A stretch of DNA of 64,000 bases, taken from assembly GCF_040581485.1 (NCBI RefSeq), contig NC_090129.1:8976501-9040500 (forward strand), written 5' to 3'. Position numbers and translations under genes: made by a program. The notes beneath the pieces were generated by a model. The model was not told the DNA's origin and ran no database searches. It worked only from the letters and a program-made list of their open reading frames with translations. This DNA comes from Linepithema humile. Taxonomy: Eukaryota; Arthropoda; Insecta; Hymenoptera; Formicidae. Below, in pieces: positions 61,181 to 64,000 of this stretch (position 1 is its first letter; every line of letters starts with the position of its first letter).

Positions 61181-62867
61181 ATCCGCTGTGTGACTCCGTT
61201 TCTTTACAACTTCTTAAAGTAACGAGTTCTATTTCTCGAAATTTTATCATGGATGAATTGATACATATTGTTTGCACTTCTTTTTTTAGTTAGATCTGCA
61301 ATAGTCATTTAAAAAAAAATATATATATATATATGTATATAACAGATCTAGAGCTTTTATTTTGCATTGCTTAATATTTTTCAATAAACCAATATTGATA
61401 GAGGTATTTTTTACGTAGGAATACAGTAAATTTATATGCATTGCAAATTTCACTTGAATAATCTAAAAAATGAATTAATTTAAATCTATTTCCATAATTC
61501 AATGATTTTAAAAGGATTGTAATATTTTGCAGGAAAGATATTTTTTGCATATAAACGTTTTTTTACATATATAAGCACAATAATTTTTACGGTTATTATT
61601 TATAACAGGTTATATAATCCAGCAAATGAAATGTTCAAGTGTAATAAATGTCATATTTTTATCATAAAGCCAGTAGTTTGCTAATAAATACACAATTCTA
61701 TTTTAATTAAACAGAACAAGTCGTACTGATCAAATGCATTTTTTTTTGCTCTATTTTATTCATATTTCAATATTTTTATATTGGTATACACTATTCACAA
61801 TTCGATATTCTTATTTACTATTCCTGCTTTTTCCCCATTGCTAAAGTCCGTGATTAATGTTTGGTGCCGCTAACAACAAATAAATTCTTACGGGAATAAA
61901 TTCTGTTCTCGCTCCCCTTCGCCGGTTTTATCTACGCTGACTTCATTCGTTACGTGTGAAATCGAGCATAAGGATTCTTAATGTACTACCTTGACCAGCC
62001 GTTTCGTTTGCCGGATTAACCGAAGGTAATACTGCTAGACAGCCGCCGGGATAGAACCGTACGTTTTCGAACTTTAGTTTCCTTTCGCTCTTATGAGACC
62101 AGTGAATCGCGAAACAAGCGAATTGTGGAAGAAAACTTCGCACATTATGGTATCGATATTTAATTTAGTTTAAAAATATTGTTTTCACTAAATGTGAATA
62201 AACGAATGTGCGAGTCCTGAATGCACATTGTTATTCAACAAGCGAGATATTATTTGTTGTGGAAGTTCATTATGCTTCGTTTCGTAAACAAATAGAAGCT
62301 TATGTATTTAGTAAACATTGAAATCACAGAATTCTTACAAATTCTCTGCATTTTCTCAGTTTTTTATATTTTTGTTTTATTACATTTTGTTAATAATTGT
62401 ATTATATATTAAATTATGTTATAACTTTATCTTTATGAAATTTTATAAACTCAAACATCTTTCAAGAATTATAAAATAAGAAAAACGTAAAACATTATTT
62501 TTATTAATTGATAATATTTTTTATCATCAAAATTTTGTTATCCTAGTTGTAATTTTTGTTTTTTATCAGGAATTAATCATAAGAAACATGTAGCGATTAA
62601 TTTTCGTGTTTTTTTTCGAGTAAGACGCACTTCAGTGAAACATGTTTCCATTAAACAAAAACAAAAAAAAACACGAAAGGAGAAACAACCATTTAGCGCT
62701 ACCGCTACATTTTATATATCCTTCTTACTTTTATAGATTTGTGTATTCGAATCTGAAAATTTGACACCATTATTTATCTAAGAGGAATAATATCGTTTTA
62801 GCCGAAAATCAAGTTTTGGTAGTAAATTAGGAGCCGCAGCATCGTCTAACACATTAACAAGCACAAC
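61181..62867. other. Presumed intron, AT-rich
   Basis: A short (AT)n tract at 61319-61340, bracketed by TAGATCTG and CAGATCTA, could form a stem. A CpG-bearing patch at 61880-62140 includes a 66-codon unrecognised minus-strand frame. No exon recognised. Confidence 0.4.
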
Positions 62868-62904
62868 GGGAGGAAAAGGGGGTTGGGGGATGTAGGAGTA
62901 TGGG
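62868..62904 (+). other. G-run cluster with quadruplex potential
   Basis: Four runs of at least three G (3, 5, 5 and 3) with intervening loops of 7, 2 and 12 nt. This meets a relaxed quadruplex pattern; the last loop is long. Confidence 0.4.
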
Positions 62905-64000
62905 TGCACGTACATGTAAGTTATGTACGTACGAGTGCGCTCCTGTGCCTGTAACCGTGGAAGCGCATATCCGGCGCAGGATGCGGAGTACATAGAGTAG
63001 AGGCATGTGATAATACACGGTATCTTAGAGAAGGGAGTCGCGCCGAGCTACACACAAGCCGCTGACCCCTTGTTGCAAACCGCGATTCTCGTTTCACCCT
63101 TCGACCTGAGCGCGCGCTAAGGTGTAATAATCTGAAAGGCTTTTCGCGGTACGTTACCCTCGCAGATAGGGACGAATCGGCGAACCCCAAGAATTTTATT
63201 CCGCCCTCACCCTTTGATTGCGCCATTTTCTACGAAGATTAATATCCTCGTGAGTCTTCAGGTTCATAAATGTCGCGCTTGATCGCGATCCTGGATGAGA
63301 TAACGACTTTGAGGGTAAAATGGTGGCTTTAAAGTTGTGTCAGAAAATGGCTCTTTTAAAGCAGACATAACTGATTACGGTCGTATTTATAATTGCAAGC
63401 ATTTGCGGAAAAGAATTATAACAAAATTGATAGTTAAAAAATTTTGTTTTAATTATATATTCTTTAATTTTTATAAAGCAAATTGCAATTCGTTGTTCCA
63501 TTTAGATTTCTGAATGTTTTTGCATAAAAATAAGAAATCTACATAATTTACTGTAATATTATACATATATGACAATATAATTTTCTGTGTAAAATAATAG
63601 TAACATTTTCAATGTTCAGCCGTGTATTTAAAATCGAATTTATAATTTGTAATTGTATAAATCAACTTACTCTTTAAAAGCTTTAATCCGACAGAATCCA
63701 TGTTATCCAATTTGTTGCTTTAAATCGACATATAAAAATACGATCCGTACGACACTCTGTGTATTGTATCAATTTGCATAATATTTTCTAAGGCAGTATG
63801 ATGATTAAGACGACACCGCAATTTCTGAGGGAACATTTCGTGCACCGTTTATCTGTAGAACTGTAGGTCGTCACGGATATAACTTCGCTAACTGACGGCG
63901 AGGCACAAAACGGTAGATCGATTCGTTGGCTGAAATTTGAATGCGCTCTGTGGATGCTTGTTGCCGGCCCTTTGTGCGGTTTGCAACCGTATAACTTCGC
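62905..64000. other. CpG patch then AT-rich non-coding DNA
   Basis: CpG-richer to about 63240, with overlapping unrecognised minus-strand frames (71 and 101 codons), then AT-rich, with GC rising again in the last 200 bp. No second exon of the 48588 gene is recognised before the window ends. Confidence 0.4.

Overview
The window looks like insect nuclear DNA, most likely from a hymenopteran such as an ant or bee. It is strongly AT-rich, broken by short CpG-rich blocks that keep abundant CG dinucleotides. It carries GA/CT and AT microsatellites, TA-flanked MITE-like hairpins and spliceosomal donor and acceptor signals. There is no tight gene packing, no operon structure and no long intron-free gene. 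The organism call rests on composition and style only, because no diagnostic protein is present.

Protein-coding content is almost nil. Every open frame over about 100 codons that I examined reads as low-complexity or unrecognisable sequence. The one coding segment I can defend is a first coding exon on the + strand at 48588-48696. It encodes a secretory signal peptide and ends at a perfect GTGAGT donor. In-frame stops just upstream fix the start, and a CpG-rich promoter/5' UTR block precedes it from about 46.85 kb. No second exon is recognised to the window end, so 48.7-64 kb is probably first-intron sequence of more than 15 kb. Long first introns of this kind are common in neuronal or developmental secreted and membrane protein genes.

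The most striking structure is an imperfect inverted duplication at 9523-12152. Two mirrored arms of about 1.4 and 1.1 kb flank a 68-bp centre. Each arm repeats the same three-exon layout, reading outwards: exon 1 with a donor, exon 2 of about 100 bp, and exon 3 of exactly 41 bp, with splice signals preserved on both sides. Reading frames are not preserved between the arms. This suggests a pair of paralogous, divergently transcribed, spliced non-coding RNAs sharing one mirrored promoter.

A second structure lies in the presumed intron at 57.1-60.0 kb. Three diverged direct copies of one element share an ungapped core of about 52 bp. In all three the sub-motifs GCAATTAGC, AACAAT and TTTAT sit at identical spacing, with ACAAT starting 23 bp and TTTAT 36 bp after the first motif. 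This could be a repeated enhancer module or an old exapted repeat.

Layout: 1-9.5 kb is AT-rich non-coding with two CpG-rich blocks. The inverted duplication spans 9.5-12.15 kb. From 12-39.6 kb the sequence is AT-rich non-coding with CpG-rich blocks near 15.2-16.2, 20.4-21.1, 24.4-24.8, 26.1-26.7 and 31.4-32.3 kb, plus hairpins, a MITE-like element and an AT microsatellite. A candidate promoter or 5' exon lies at 39.7-40.7 kb. A TA-flanked MITE lies at 44.55 kb. The promoter and signal-peptide exon occupy 46.85-48.7 kb, and putative intron with candidate regulatory blocks fills the rest. Identity figures are hand counts; no alignment or database search was run.
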